Shown: positions 1 to 8,697 of the stretch, in pieces
Layout of the letters: each line of letters starts with the position of its first letter
Position numbering within the stretch: position 1 is the stretch's first letter
Made by a program: the position numbers and the translations under genes
Assembly: GCF_003946025.1 (NCBI RefSeq)
Contig: NZ_RHNR01000017.1
Coordinates: 1-43,029 of the forward strand
Origin: Lacticaseibacillus songhuajiangensis
GTDB taxonomy: Bacteria; Bacillota; Bacilli; Lactobacillales; Lactobacillaceae
Reading direction: 5' to 3'
Length of the DNA stretch: 43,029 nt
The notes under the pieces: generated by a model
What the model was told of the DNA's origin: nothing
Database searches by the model: none
Seen by the model: the letters and a program-made list of their open reading frames with translations, nothing else

Positions 1-126
1 GTGGTCATGGCGAATTTGGAAAATCTTCTCGCAGTTTTAAGTAGACCAATTTCGATTACTGCCAAAAAGAATAAGACTGCGGTGAAGATTGATTACAAAG
101 TTATCGCGGATTTGCCTGAAAGTTAG
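1..126 (+). CDS. 3' end of an unidentified protein (partial)
   Basis: An open frame enters from the left edge and runs 41 codons to TAG at 124-126. The visible C-terminus is basic and reads ...ISITAKKNKTAVKIDYK..., a short beta-hairpin-like pattern. It loosely recalls the end of ParB/Noc-type proteins, but that is only a pattern resemblance and I do not assign a family. The frame begins with GTG at base 1, so a very short complete gene cannot be excluded. It converges on the alcohol dehydrogenase gene with about 30 nt between the two stop codons, and no clear terminator lies in that gap. Confidence 0.45.
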   Translation: MVMANLENLLAVLSRPISITAKKNKTAVKIDYKVIADLPES

Positions 127-157
127 GGCTAATTCACCAGCCACTAAATATGTGTGC

Positions 158-1198
158 TTAATCCATTACAACCAGTGCCTTCACGGTCTGGCGCTGGTCC
201 ATGGCCTCATAGGCTGCCTGAATATCGTCCAGCTTGAACTGGCTGGTGAACACCCGGCCAGGGTGAATCTCGCCCTTCAGAACAGCCGCCAACAGTTCCG
301 CTCGGTCGTAAGTCGTGACGGAGGCCAGACCGCCACGCAAACCGACGTTGCGCCACCACAGGTTGTTGGTGTTCATCTCTGGTGTATCCGGAATGCCCAC
401 GCGGCCAACCACTGCCCCAGGACGTGCGACCTTCACGGCCGTATCCGTGGAGAGTTCCGTCCCAACGCACTCCAGAACTGCGTCTGCACCAGCACCATCA
501 GTGAGTGCCAGGACGTGTGCGACTGCCGCTTCCCCGCGTTCGGCGACAATGTCAGTCGCCCCAAACTCAGTCGCCAGCACCTGACGATCAGCGTGACTGC
601 TCATCGCGATAATGCGGGCGGCGCCGCGCAACTTAGCAGCAATAATTCCGCACAAACCAACGGCCCCATCCCCCATGACAACCACCGTGTCACCTGGCTT
701 CACTTCAGCGCTCGCCGCAGCGTGGTAGCCCGTGGCCATCACGTCGGACAGCGTCAACAAGTCATTAAGCTGGTCATCGCTGTAGTCACTCGGCTGACCC
801 GGGATTTTGACCAGTGACCAGTCCGCGTTGGTGTAACGCGTGTACTGCGCCTGGAAGCCCATTTCGATGCCGTCAGTGACGGGGTTCAAGCAGTTGCCTT
901 CAAACCCGGCTCGGCAAGTGGCGCAGTGACCGCACCCATGCGTGAACGGCATAATCACGAAGTCCCCCGCTTGCACGTTCTTAACGTCACTGCCGACCCG
1001 TTCAACAACCCCAATTCCTTCATGGCCAATTGGTGAGCTGGCATCCTTGTCATGGACACCGCGATACCACCAAAGATCAGAACCACACACGCAAGTCCGG
1101 ACGACGCGGATGATGGCGTCACCGGGATGCACAAGTTCTGGCATCGGCCGTTCCTGGGGTTCAATGAGACCTGGTTTAACGAAAATCGCTGCTTTCAT
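158..1198 (-). CDS. zinc-dependent medium-chain alcohol dehydrogenase family protein
   Basis: 346 aa, the usual MDR-family length. Catalytic-zinc ligands are visible as C38 (CVCGSD) and H59-E60 (GHEGIG); the structural-zinc lobe has C89, C92, C95 and C103. The Rossmann nucleotide loop is GDGAVG at about 176-181. The enzyme should be a cytoplasmic NAD(P)-dependent oxidoreductase acting on an alcohol, polyol or aldehyde; the substrate cannot be read from sequence. The ATG is preceded by AAGAGGA at a good distance. It appears monocistronic. About 150 nt upstream lies a perfect 12-bp palindrome of LacI-family operator type, which may regulate it. Alternative: a polyol or threonine dehydrogenase-like paralogue. 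Confidence 0.88.
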   Translation of the reverse strand: MKAAIFVKPGLIEPQERPMPELVHPGDAIIRVVRTCVCGSDLWWYRGVHDKDASSPIGHEGIGVVERVGSDVKNVQAGDFVIMPFTHGCGHCATCRAGFEGNCLNPVTDGIEMGFQAQYTRYTNADWSLVKIPGQPSDYSDDQLNDLLTLSDVMATGYHAAASAEVKPGDTVVVMGDGAVGLCGIIAAKLRGAARIIAMSSHADRQVLATEFGATDIVAERGEAAVAHVLALTDGAGADAVLECVGTELSTDTAVKVARPGAVVGRVGIPDTPEMNTNNLWWRNVGLRGGLASVTTYDRAELLAAVLKGEIHPGRVFTSQFKLDDIQAAYEAMDQRQTVKALVVMD

Positions 1199-1348
1199 AG
1201 CATCCTCTTTCTGGGCACTGGGCCATGTATTACTTTTTAGTTTACAGGAAACCCGAACATTGTAGGGTCAAAATGTCATGAGAATCACGTCCTCCTTCTT
1301 CATGGTTCCCACATTGGTGGCGATTACTTCCTCCTAAGTCCCACATTC

Positions 1349-1360
1349 ACAAGCGCTTGT
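1349..1360. promoter_or_regulatory. perfect palindrome ACAAGCGCTTGT, possible LacI-family operator
   Basis: A 12-bp perfect inverted repeat centred on AGCGCT, the core typical of LacI/GalR-family operators. It matches the CcpA cre consensus poorly in its flanks, so a local sugar- or alcohol-responsive repressor is more likely than CcpA. It lies between the divergent dehydrogenase and the 141-aa orphan gene. Confidence 0.4.
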
Positions 1361-1496
1361 ATGCTTTAGCACCTAACATTAGTCCAATAGGTGGTCAACC
1401 ATTACATATTTCTAATTTGTGTATTTTCCGTATCTTTAATTATTTTTCAAAAAGAAAATACAAATAAAAAAATCTGCACATTAACGGCAGATAATC

Positions 1497-1525
1497 TTGT
1501 CAATAAGATAAACGTAATTTACGCT
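1497..1525 (+). promoter_or_regulatory. possible promoter for the 141-aa orphan gene
   Basis: TTGTCA (1497-1502), 17-nt spacer, then TACGCT (1520-1525) as a weak -10, in an AT-rich stretch about 50 nt before the start codon. The -35 is good and the -10 matches only three of six consensus bases. Confidence 0.35.
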
Positions 1526-1576
1526 ATGTATGTAAGCGAAACCAAACCTAATAAATTAATTTCGGGGGGAATTATC

Positions 1577-2002
1577 ATGAACAACAGCGTATACTTGACC
1601 GACGTTACTCGCCAGCTGGAACGGCTGCTGGTATTCAAACAAGTATTCAATGAATACATCCATACTTGTGAAAATATTATTTGTGGTAATTGCCTTGCGA
1701 GCGAGAATTTGGGCAACTTGCGTAACTACTTCACGCGCAACTTGGTTCGCTTCCGGCCATTTCTGGAGGAAATTCGGAAATTGAACGTCCCTGCACAATA
1801 CGACCGTTTGCACGCCGACATTTTACTCAGCGTCGAAGCTTACGACCGGGCCATCAGCAACATCATGGACGCGATGCACGGCGACCGCTTGGATCAGGAC
1901 CAGTTTGGGGTAGCCAAAACTGACCAGGCGCAAGCACTGTCCAGCATTGATTCAGTGTTTATTGACCGCCTGCGGATTGAAAACGGCGAACTCTGCGGCT
2001 AA
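1577..2002 (+). CDS. hypothetical protein, 141 aa
   Basis: I do not recognise a family. The product is 141 aa, soluble, largely helical by composition, with a small cysteine cluster near residue 31-39 (CENIICGNC) and a final C-terminal cysteine (GELCG). An open frame extends upstream to 1391, but that part is AT-rich and of poor composition, whereas the ATG at 1577 follows a GGGGGGA ribosome site at 1564-1570. The same unusual TTTCGGGGGGAA string precedes the other small orphan gene (start 16158). It is followed by its own terminator and stands alone between the dehydrogenase and the two-component system. Confidence 0.7.
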   Translation: MNNSVYLTDVTRQLERLLVFKQVFNEYIHTCENIICGNCLASENLGNLRNYFTRNLVRFRPFLEEIRKLNVPAQYDRLHADILLSVEAYDRAISNIMDAMHGDRLDQDQFGVAKTDQAQALSSIDSVFIDRLRIENGELCG

Positions 2003-2024
2003 ATTAACTCAACGGTTCAAGACA

Positions 2025-2052
2025 ACGCGGTGCATGCGAGCACCGCGTTTTT
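2025..2052 (+). terminator. intrinsic terminator after the 141-aa gene
   Basis: An 8-bp stem ACGCGGTG/CACCGCGT with a short loop, followed by T5, 22 nt beyond the stop codon. Confidence 0.8.
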
Positions 2053-2096
2053 ACGTTGTCAGGGGAACAGTGGCTATTGTCATTAATTGTGAAGAC

Positions 2097-2127
2097 TTGC
2101 ATTTTCGGGTCACCCGCGCGCTATAAT
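2097..2127 (+). promoter_or_regulatory. probable promoter of the two-component operon
   Basis: A consensus -10 TATAAT (2122-2127) lies 54 nt before the response-regulator start. The best -35 is TTGCAT at 2097-2102 with a long 19-nt spacer, so the promoter may need an activator, possibly the regulator itself. Confidence 0.5.
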
Positions 2128-2181
2128 CTTCTTGTTAATATGTACGATTGAAATGTTAAATTCTGGCACTGGAGGAAGCAC

Positions 2182-2874
2182 ATGAAAACCACCCTTTTAC
2201 TGGTCGAGGACGAGGAAGGACTTGCAGATTCACTCAAAACCGAGTTCGAACTTGAAGACATGAACGTGATCTGGGCAGCCAACGGGGTTGACGCCCTCGA
2301 GGAATTTCACCGCAATGAGGCGCGGATTAACGTCATTATCCTGGACTGGATGTTGCCCAAACTGGACGGCTTCAGCGTTCTGCGCCGCATTCGCAAAACG
2401 AGCCACGTGCCCATCATCATGCTGACTGCGCGTGATTACATCGGCGACAAGGTGGCCGGTCTCACCGGTGGCGCTGATGACTACATGACCAAACCTTTTG
2501 AAATGGAAGAGCTGATTGCGCGTGTCGAAGTCGCGTTGCGGCACAGCCAGGCTGACAAGACGAGTGCGTCCCTATACACCGCGGGTGATCTTAGCGTGGA
2601 CACCGATTCCAAACGGGTAACGCGCGATGACCGGATTATCCCCCTCACCCAGCGCGAGTACGAGCTGCTGCTGGCCTTGATTAGCCACCAAGATGAGGCG
2701 TGCTCCCGTGATGAGCTACTGGACACCGTGTGGGGCGCCGATTTTGACGGTCAACCCAATATTCTGGATGTCTACGTCCGTAACTTGCGCCACAAAATTG
2801 ACAGTGATTCCGCGGCACCGAAACTGATTCACACCGTTCGCGGCACTGGTTACATGCTCTCAATCAACGTCTGA
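2182..2874 (+). CDS. OmpR/PhoB-family response regulator
   Basis: 230 aa. The N-terminal receiver domain (about 1-118) has the acidic pair E9/D10, phospho-acceptor D55 (ILDWMLPKLDG), T82 and K104 (TKPFE). The C-terminal winged-helix DNA-binding domain (about 130-228) ends with the typical VRGTGYML signature. It would be phosphorylated by the histidine kinase encoded directly downstream and bind promoter DNA in the cytoplasm. The start follows GGAGGAAG at good spacing. Overall it is closest in feel to ArlR/CiaR-type regulators, but orthology is not certain. The adjacent envelope operon is an obvious candidate target, by inference only. Confidence 0.93.
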   Translation: MKTTLLLVEDEEGLADSLKTEFELEDMNVIWAANGVDALEEFHRNEARINVIILDWMLPKLDGFSVLRRIRKTSHVPIIMLTARDYIGDKVAGLTGGADDYMTKPFEMEELIARVEVALRHSQADKTSASLYTAGDLSVDTDSKRVTRDDRIIPLTQREYELLLALISHQDEACSRDELLDTVWGADFDGQPNILDVYVRNLRHKIDSDSAAPKLIHTVRGTGYMLSINV

Positions 2875-2885
2875 GGAGGCGCGCC

Positions 2886-4259
2886 ATGCGTCAAAAGAAA
2901 TCAAGTGCGGCCATTATGCTTCGCAATCTGCTCGGCATGATCGTGACCATTACGCTCTTACTGGGCATTGTCATTATCATCGCCGTGGGTAAGCAACTAC
3001 TGACAGAAGCCAACAACGACAGTGCCAACGTCATTAACAGTTTGAAAGAGGCCGAAATTGACGGGGACGATGATTGGGAGAATTGGCGTAAAAACAGCAC
3101 CATCGACACCAGTTCGAGTTACGTTTACGTCAATAACGCGCGCAAGGATGCCAAGGTGAAGTACTACTACTCACCCGATGCGCATGACTTGCTGGCTGTA
3201 AAGCCACGTAAGTTACCGATTTTTGCCAACATCTATTACCGACCAGGCCGCGGATTGTTGTTGCGACGGACCGGTCATGCTCGGGGCATTCACTACACCC
3301 TCTGGCAGAGTTTGGATTACCACTTAGAAGTGCTGGAACGCGTCATTGAAGCCACAATTGCCGTGCTCGTCATCACGTTGATTGCCACGCCGTTTTACGT
3401 GCGCCGACTCACCAGGCGGCTTACCGACCCGCTCACAACGCTTTCCGAGAGTACCCAGGTTGCTGCTGCGGCAACGGAACCCGGCTCAATGCAATTGCCC
3501 GTGCCAGAGCAACCAGCAGAGGTAACGGAACTGGCCAACAATTTTAATGTTTTGCTCAAATTACTGGGTGAACGTCAAGAACAGCAGAAGCTCTTCGTAA
3601 TGAATGCCGCACACGAACTGCGCACGCCGATTGCCACCATCCGCAGCCATGCACAATTGATTGAGCGGCGCGCGGCGGAGCATCCGGAAATCGTCGCCAA
3701 ATCCGTCCACTACATCACGGAAGAGTCGCGCCTCATGCAACAGCTGCTTGAACAGTTACTCCAGATTTCGCGGGCGGACCGCTCCGTAGCGGATGCACAC
3801 ACACTTGATCTCAGCGCCACTCTTACCGGGATTACGCAGAAGCTCGCCGGCACCATGACGCAAACACTGCAGGTACAGATTGCACCCGGTGTGCAAGTGC
3901 TGAGCAGCGAGGTTGCCATTGAACAAATTGCGGGCAACCTCTTGACCAATGCGGCCAAGTACTCCCCTGCTGACAGTGAAGTCACCGTTACCCTTAAGCA
4001 GAACGGCAGTAACTGCGTTCTGACCGTTAGTGACCAGGGCGCCGGGATTAGCGATGAAGATAAGGCACATATTTTTGAACGCTTCTATCGCAGTGCTGAT
4101 GTTCGCGGTTCAATTCCGGGCACTGGGCTCGGGCTAGCGATTGCAGACCGGCTCGCGCAGAACAACGGCGGGCACCTCGAAGTCGCAGATAATCAGCCCA
4201 AAGGGACATCCTTCCGGCTCATTCTGCCACTCTTACCAACATCCCCCGATGCCAATTAA
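2886..4259 (+). CDS. sensor histidine kinase (HisKA/HATPase)
   Basis: 457 aa membrane sensor. TM1 is at about 12-34, an extracytoplasmic sensing region of about 115 residues follows, TM2 is at about 153-171, then a HAMP linker, a HisKA domain with phospho-accepting H243 in HELRTP, and a HATPase domain with an N box (NLLTNAAKY), G1 (DQGAGIS) and G2 (GTGLGLAIA). The start has a GAGGAGG ribosome site 11 nt after the regulator stop, so the two are one operon. The extracytoplasmic part is rich in charged and tyrosine residues and gives no hint of ligand. A strong terminator follows. Confidence 0.93.
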   Translation: MRQKKSSAAIMLRNLLGMIVTITLLLGIVIIIAVGKQLLTEANNDSANVINSLKEAEIDGDDDWENWRKNSTIDTSSSYVYVNNARKDAKVKYYYSPDAHDLLAVKPRKLPIFANIYYRPGRGLLLRRTGHARGIHYTLWQSLDYHLEVLERVIEATIAVLVITLIATPFYVRRLTRRLTDPLTTLSESTQVAAAATEPGSMQLPVPEQPAEVTELANNFNVLLKLLGERQEQQKLFVMNAAHELRTPIATIRSHAQLIERRAAEHPEIVAKSVHYITEESRLMQQLLEQLLQISRADRSVADAHTLDLSATLTGITQKLAGTMTQTLQVQIAPGVQVLSSEVAIEQIAGNLLTNAAKYSPADSEVTVTLKQNGSNCVLTVSDQGAGISDEDKAHIFERFYRSADVRGSIPGTGLGLAIADRLAQNNGGHLEVADNQPKGTSFRLILPLLPTSPDAN

Positions 4260-4300
4260 AGACAGGCTTCATTACCGAATTTGAATATGTCGCGCTTTCA

Positions 4301-4332
4301 AAGTCACTCCTCAAAAAGGAGTGACTTTTTTT
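4301..4332 (+). terminator. intrinsic terminator of the two-component operon
   Basis: An 11-bp perfect stem (AAGTCACTCCT/AGGAGTGACTT), a CAAAA loop and a run of Ts. Confidence 0.92.
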
Positions 4333-4516
4333 CATGCGTAGTTTTTACTGTTTTCTGAATTTTTTTCAGAATCAAATGCCGATATGACGGGATTTGGCAT
4401 CATGGCTCTGAAGAAAATTGAGCTAAAGTTCATTTTGCCTAAGTGGGACGAAAGTGGCTTTCAGCCTATCCTAATTCTTGTCATCAATACTTGAATTAAC
4501 GAAAGGGTTTGCCCAC

Positions 4517-5173
4517 ATGTCATTCTTACTTATTAGCTCACTATTTCCCAAAATGAGCACCCTGCTGCCGAGCTTCCTCGCGCAGTACGGCGGCTTCACA
4601 TACGTGCTACTGTTTCTGCTGATTTTCATTGAAACCGGCATCGTCATCTTCCCATTCTTGCCGGGCGACTCCCTACTGTTTCTATGCGGCTCACTCGCCG
4701 CGATGGCGGGACATCCGCTCAGTCTGCCACTGTTATGGGTGATCCTCATCATCGCCGCAGTTGCCGGTGATGCCTTGAATTTTGAAATTGGCGAACACGG
4801 CGGTCACTACCTCACGACCCAATCGCCACTGCGACGCTTCATCAAGCCCAATTACTTACACCAATCCGAGCAGTTTTTTTCTAAGCACGGGAAGGCAGCT
4901 ATTTTTCTGGGCCGCTTCATGCCGATCATTCGCACCTTCATCCCCTTCACCGCTGGCGTCAGCAAAATGCACTTCCGCAGCTTCGTCAGCTACAACATCA
5001 TCGGCGCGGTTTCCTGGGTCACCATCGGCCTGGGTGCCGGTTACCTCTTCGGCAACGTGCCGGTTGTGAAGAACCACTTCGAACTCATCATCTTGGCGGT
5101 AGTCTTTGTGTCGTTGCTACCAGCTGTCATCTTGGCGCTGAAGCACAAGGGAGGCGCTCAGAATGAAGATTAG
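4517..5173 (+). CDS. DedA family membrane protein
   Basis: 218 aa from the ATG at 4517, which has GAAAGGG nine bases upstream; an in-frame TTG at 4478 is less likely. DedA/SNARE-associated family: the re-entrant helix signature at about 130-147 contains the conserved GRF.P..R.F.P..AG arrangement, and acidic E39 and D51 lie in the first membrane hairpin. DedA proteins are undecaprenyl-phosphate or phospholipid flippases/scramblases of the cytoplasmic membrane. Its stop overlaps the start of the PAP2 gene by 11 nt. A lipid-carrier recycling role beside a bactoprenol-linked glycosyltransferase makes good sense. Confidence 0.9.
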   Translation: MSFLLISSLFPKMSTLLPSFLAQYGGFTYVLLFLLIFIETGIVIFPFLPGDSLLFLCGSLAAMAGHPLSLPLLWVILIIAAVAGDALNFEIGEHGGHYLTTQSPLRRFIKPNYLHQSEQFFSKHGKAAIFLGRFMPIIRTFIPFTAGVSKMHFRSFVSYNIIGAVSWVTIGLGAGYLFGNVPVVKNHFELIILAVVFVSLLPAVILALKHKGGAQNED

Positions 5174-5840
5174 TCAGCGTTATTGGCGCGGCGGTCTGCT
5201 ACTGGCCGCTTTCTTGCTGCTGGCAGGCGGCGTGCTCGCACACGCAGCGTGGCTGCAAGCACTTGACAGCACCGTTGCCGGTTCGGCACTGATCAAACCG
5301 GTCGGACCGCTCAATACTTTTCTTTTCTCAATCATCGCGACACTGGGCAGTCCGCTGGTCGCCATTGGCCTCACCGCGTTGCTCTGCTCTGCGCTCTTGC
5401 TGCGGCGCGATTGGTACGCCGCAATCTGGTGCGGCGGTATTCAGTTAGGAACGTCGGCGATTGCCTACATCGTTAAGCAGCTTGTCGCCCGGCCTCGGCC
5501 GACGCACCAACTCGTCGCAGACACGGGCTACAGCTTTCCTAGTGGCCACGTGCTCTGCACGACCGTCCTGGTGCTCTGCATTATCTGGGTACTCACACCG
5601 CACCTCCACGATGAAGAGCAACGCGTCGTCAGTGTCATCGTCGGCGTTGTCTGGATCGGCCTAGTTGCCACCTCGCGGGTTTACCTGCGCGACCACTTCG
5701 CATCCGACGTGATTGCCAGCATGCTTCTCGGCACCGCCGGCTGGTTATTGGCACAACCACTCTGGACCAAAATTTACAGCACATTCATTGAAAGCAGGCA
5801 TTCACATGCAGAAACTAACAATCGTCATTCCAGCATATAA
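5163..5840 (+). CDS. PAP2 family phosphatase
   Basis: 225 aa with about six membrane helices. The three phosphatase motifs are present: K105...R112-P113 (K-x6-RP), PSGH at 126-129 and S171-R172...H178 (SR-x5-H). Likely substrates are phosphatidic acid, phosphatidylglycerophosphate or undecaprenyl pyrophosphate, hydrolysed at the outer membrane face. AAGGGAGG precedes the start. It overlaps DedA upstream by 11 nt and the glycosyltransferase downstream by 35 nt, which implies tight translational coupling. Given its neighbours, recycling of undecaprenyl pyrophosphate is the most attractive role, by inference. Confidence 0.88.
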   Translation: MKISQRYWRGGLLLAAFLLLAGGVLAHAAWLQALDSTVAGSALIKPVGPLNTFLFSIIATLGSPLVAIGLTALLCSALLLRRDWYAAIWCGGIQLGTSAIAYIVKQLVARPRPTHQLVADTGYSFPSGHVLCTTVLVLCIIWVLTPHLHDEEQRVVSVIVGVVWIGLVATSRVYLRDHFASDVIASMLLGTAGWLLAQPLWTKIYSTFIESRHSHAETNNRHSSI

Positions 5841-6747
5841 CGAAGAAAAAATTCTGGAATCATCCGTCAAGACGCTACTGAACATTGAAGACAAAATTGC
5901 CGCAGCCAACTACCTTGAACAACGCGCCGATATTCTCATTGTCGATGACGGCTCTACCGACAAAACTTGGCAGATTATTGAACGTCTCAACGCAGAAATC
6001 TCCCGTGTCCGCGGCCTCAAGTTTTCCCGTAACTTCGGCCACCAAGCCGCGCTCATCGCTGGCCTCAGTGAGGCAGTTAAAACTGCGGCAGTCACGGTGA
6101 CCATTGACGCCGATCTGCAGGATGATCCGAACAAGATTCCGGACATGGTCAGTCAGTACACTGGTGGCGCCGACGTCGTTTACGGGGTGCGCAACAACCG
6201 TGATAGTGATTCTTGGTTTAAGCGCACCACGGCGCAAACTTACTACGGCCTGCTGAAGAAGCTGGGAGTGGAGCTTGTCCCGAACCACGCCGATTTCCGG
6301 TTGATGTCCAAGCGTGCCGTCGAGACCTTCCTCCAGTACCCGGAACGCAACATTTTCATTCGCGGCATTATCCCTAAGCTCGGCTACACGACCGGTAAGG
6401 TGTACTACAAGCGCACTCCCCGAATGGCCGGCGAATCCAAGTACCCATTGAAGAAAATGCTCGCGTTTGCCTGGGACGGGATTACGAGTCTCACTGTAGC
6501 ACCGGTACGGCTGATCTTGATTCTCGGCGTGTTGGCCTGCCTGCTGGCGGTGGGGATGTCTATCTTCACCCTCATCTCCAAGTTCACAGGGCTGGCCGTC
6601 CACGGCTGGTCTTCCCTCATGATTTCACTCTGGTTCATGGGCGGTTTGCAGATGGTCAGTCTAGGCATCATCGGTGAGTACATTGGCAAAATGACTACGG
6701 AGGTTAAGCACCGGCCACGTTACACAGTTGCTCGCAAGTTAGATTAG
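5806..6747 (+). CDS. GtrB/CsbB-like family 2 glycosyltransferase
   Basis: 313 aa from the ATG at 5806 (MQKLTIVIPAYNEE); upstream in-frame codons lie inside the PAP2 gene and do not look like glycosyltransferase. The GT-A domain shows DDGS at 47-50 and the metal-binding DAD at 101-103 (IDADLQDDP). Two C-terminal membrane helices (about 245-300) are typical of GtrB, CsbB and dolichol-phosphate-mannose-synthase-like enzymes. These transfer a sugar from a nucleotide donor to undecaprenyl phosphate on the inner membrane face. With the GtrA flippase and polytopic enzyme downstream it should supply the sugar for extracytoplasmic modification of teichoic acid, wall polysaccharide or protein. Confidence 0.92.
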   Translation: MQKLTIVIPAYNEEKILESSVKTLLNIEDKIAAANYLEQRADILIVDDGSTDKTWQIIERLNAEISRVRGLKFSRNFGHQAALIAGLSEAVKTAAVTVTIDADLQDDPNKIPDMVSQYTGGADVVYGVRNNRDSDSWFKRTTAQTYYGLLKKLGVELVPNHADFRLMSKRAVETFLQYPERNIFIRGIIPKLGYTTGKVYYKRTPRMAGESKYPLKKMLAFAWDGITSLTVAPVRLILILGVLACLLAVGMSIFTLISKFTGLAVHGWSSLMISLWFMGGLQMVSLGIIGEYIGKMTTEVKHRPRYTVARKLD

Positions 6748-6757
6748 GTGGGATATC

Positions 6758-8680
6758 ATGAACCACAAGTTTGCACAATACTTCTTTCCCGGCGTACTCA
6801 TTGTTTGCCTCTTCGTTGGCATTCACGCCAATTTGATTCAGGGCAGCCGTTTGCTCATGCTACTCCTGAGTGCGCTGGTGCTGATTGCGGCCCACTTCAT
6901 CGCGCCGCAACTCAATAAACTCAGTCGGCGGCATTTTGCCTACTTGCTTGGCGGCGGCTTACTACTGATGCTCGTCGGCCAAATCTGGTCCCTCAGCGCC
7001 ATGCCGGTGACCGTTTATCACGATCCGTTTCGCGTACTTGCACAGGCTGATCAGCTGGCAGCAGGCAACCACGTGTGGACCAGCACCTACTTCTGGCGCT
7101 ACGCCAACAACGTGCCGCTGGCTTACCTGCTTTCCTTGTGGCTACGCTTGGGCACAGTTGTCGGACTCAGCACGAATGCGGCCATCCACTTGCTGAGCTT
7201 GCTCACGCTCGACGGCTTCATTATTTTGCTCTTGCACACAGTATACGCAATGAGCCGGCGCAACAGCGTGACCTTCGCGGCATTTGCGTTCGCAGCCTTG
7301 ACGCCTTTTGCCTACACTTACTACCTGCAGGTCTTCTACTCTGATCTACCCACCATGTTCGTTTTGCTCGGCGTGATGAACTTGTTGCGCCACTGGCAGC
7401 AAAGCAGCCATCGGCAACGAATTTACCGCGGAATCGGCCTCACTTTGCTCACAATGCTGGGCTACCTGCTTAAACCGAGTCTGATCGTGTTAATTCCAGC
7501 ACTAGCACTCACCGCCATCATCCTGGGAACCCACGGTCTGCTTAAGAAGAGCAAGCTCCTTGTTCCCGCATTCCTGATTGTGCTCGGGATTGGCCTGTCG
7601 GTGCCGGCAACCAAAATCATTGACAGCGCGAGTGATTTTACCGCCAACGATCGCTATGCTTTCCCCATCACCCACTGGATCTACATGGGTTATAACCAGG
7701 GTAGCAAGGGTAAATACAGCGGTAAAGATACCGGCGCGCTGGTCGCCATGCACAGTAAGCAGGCGCGCCAGCAATATGATGTTAAGCAACTACCAAAACG
7801 CCTGCAAAAGCTGGGCTTCGTTGGGATTGTGAAACTCTGGGCGACCAAACTCAGCGCACTATTCGATGTGCATGGCATCCAGAGCTGGTACAATGGCGGC
7901 TACCGTACAGCGCCTAAGTGGTACATCCAAAACGCAAAGTTGATTCAGTTCTGGCTGGCCCTGGTCTACCAGGTTGCCAGCATTGCGCTGCTCCTGGCAC
8001 TTGCCACCCGGCTGCTGGCAATGCCAATGCTGCAGGCTGACGGCCGCAGCGTTGTCCTGCTGCTGAGTATCATGACGGCTTTAGGCTACTTGGCATTCCA
8101 CACTCTGGTCTGGGAAACCGAGGCACGTTACGGCCAGGCGCTCGTACCGCTACTCTGGCTTGCCTACAGCGGTCTACCAGTCGCAGAAACCAAAACACGC
8201 CGCTGGCGTGCAGTGGGACTCGGCGCAGCCGGACTTGCCCTCCCCCTGCTGTTCCTGAAACCCACACCAATCCCGCCGAGCCCGGTTGTCGTTTCGGCGC
8301 AGCGGAGCCAGATGTCTGTCCAGTACAATGCCACACCAACGCAACTAGCGCCTGGTAAGCAGTTTACGCAGCAGGTGCACTTGGCCGCTAGTGCCAACTA
8401 CTTGTCCGTGCAGATTCATCAAGGAGCGCACGTTGCGGTCACACTGACTAAGGCCGGAACCAAGCAGGTCATCCACTTGCATCGCAGTCACACCGTTTAC
8501 AAGACGCACCGCCAGCTAAGCGCTGGCACCTACACGATCCGGGTACGCAACCCGCAGGCTCAAGCGCAGTCTGTGGACTTGGTCACAACGAATCATTACC
8601 ATTTGGCTGCATACCCACTGCAAGGTAGTCGCAACAATCCCCAAACGACCGCCTTCGTCTACACGGTCATGCGTAAATAA
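6758..8680 (+). CDS. large polytopic membrane protein, probable GT-C/YfhO-like glycosyltransferase
   Basis: 640 aa with roughly eleven hydrophobic segments up to about residue 505, then an extracytoplasmic C-terminal domain of about 135 residues rich in beta-type sequence, Q, T and H. A DPF motif (YHDPFRV) in the first large outer loop resembles the acidic catalytic loop of GT-C enzymes. By position between a GtrB-like enzyme and a GtrA flippase it is the likely transferase that moves the sugar from undecaprenyl phosphate onto the acceptor outside the cell. It starts 10 nt after the previous stop (GGTGGGA upstream). Assignment rests on topology and context; I do not recognise an exact family. 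Confidence 0.7.
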   Translation: MNHKFAQYFFPGVLIVCLFVGIHANLIQGSRLLMLLLSALVLIAAHFIAPQLNKLSRRHFAYLLGGGLLLMLVGQIWSLSAMPVTVYHDPFRVLAQADQLAAGNHVWTSTYFWRYANNVPLAYLLSLWLRLGTVVGLSTNAAIHLLSLLTLDGFIILLLHTVYAMSRRNSVTFAAFAFAALTPFAYTYYLQVFYSDLPTMFVLLGVMNLLRHWQQSSHRQRIYRGIGLTLLTMLGYLLKPSLIVLIPALALTAIILGTHGLLKKSKLLVPAFLIVLGIGLSVPATKIIDSASDFTANDRYAFPITHWIYMGYNQGSKGKYSGKDTGALVAMHSKQARQQYDVKQLPKRLQKLGFVGIVKLWATKLSALFDVHGIQSWYNGGYRTAPKWYIQNAKLIQFWLALVYQVASIALLLALATRLLAMPMLQADGRSVVLLLSIMTALGYLAFHTLVWETEARYGQALVPLLWLAYSGLPVAETKTRRWRAVGLGAAGLALPLLFLKPTPIPPSPVVVSAQRSQMSVQYNATPTQLAPGKQFTQQVHLAASANYLSVQIHQGAHVAVTLTKAGTKQVIHLHRSHTVYKTHRQLSAGTYTIRVRNPQAQAQSVDLVTTNHYHLAAYPLQGSRNNPQTTAFVYTVMRK

Positions 8681-8697
8681 GGAAAGAAGGCAACATT

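Larger units (their letters stand above)
1199..1576. other. intergenic region between divergent genes
   Basis: A 378-nt gap holding the upstream regions of the - strand dehydrogenase and the + strand orphan gene. It contains the palindrome at 1349-1360, a twice-repeated TCCTCCT...TCCCACATT arrangement (1290-1315 and 1330-1347) that reads on the - strand as two strong Shine-Dalgarno-like sites without a long ORF, and a markedly AT-rich stretch at about 1400-1560. No RNA gene or terminator was recognised. Confidence 0.6.

Noticed and set aside
89..817. 242-codon open frame antisense to the alcohol dehydrogenase.
   Set aside because: It lies wholly opposite a well-supported gene; its composition is that of a shadow frame.
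5875..6603. 242-codon frame antisense to the glycosyltransferase.
   Set aside because: Shadow of a clearly coding gene; no initiation signal.
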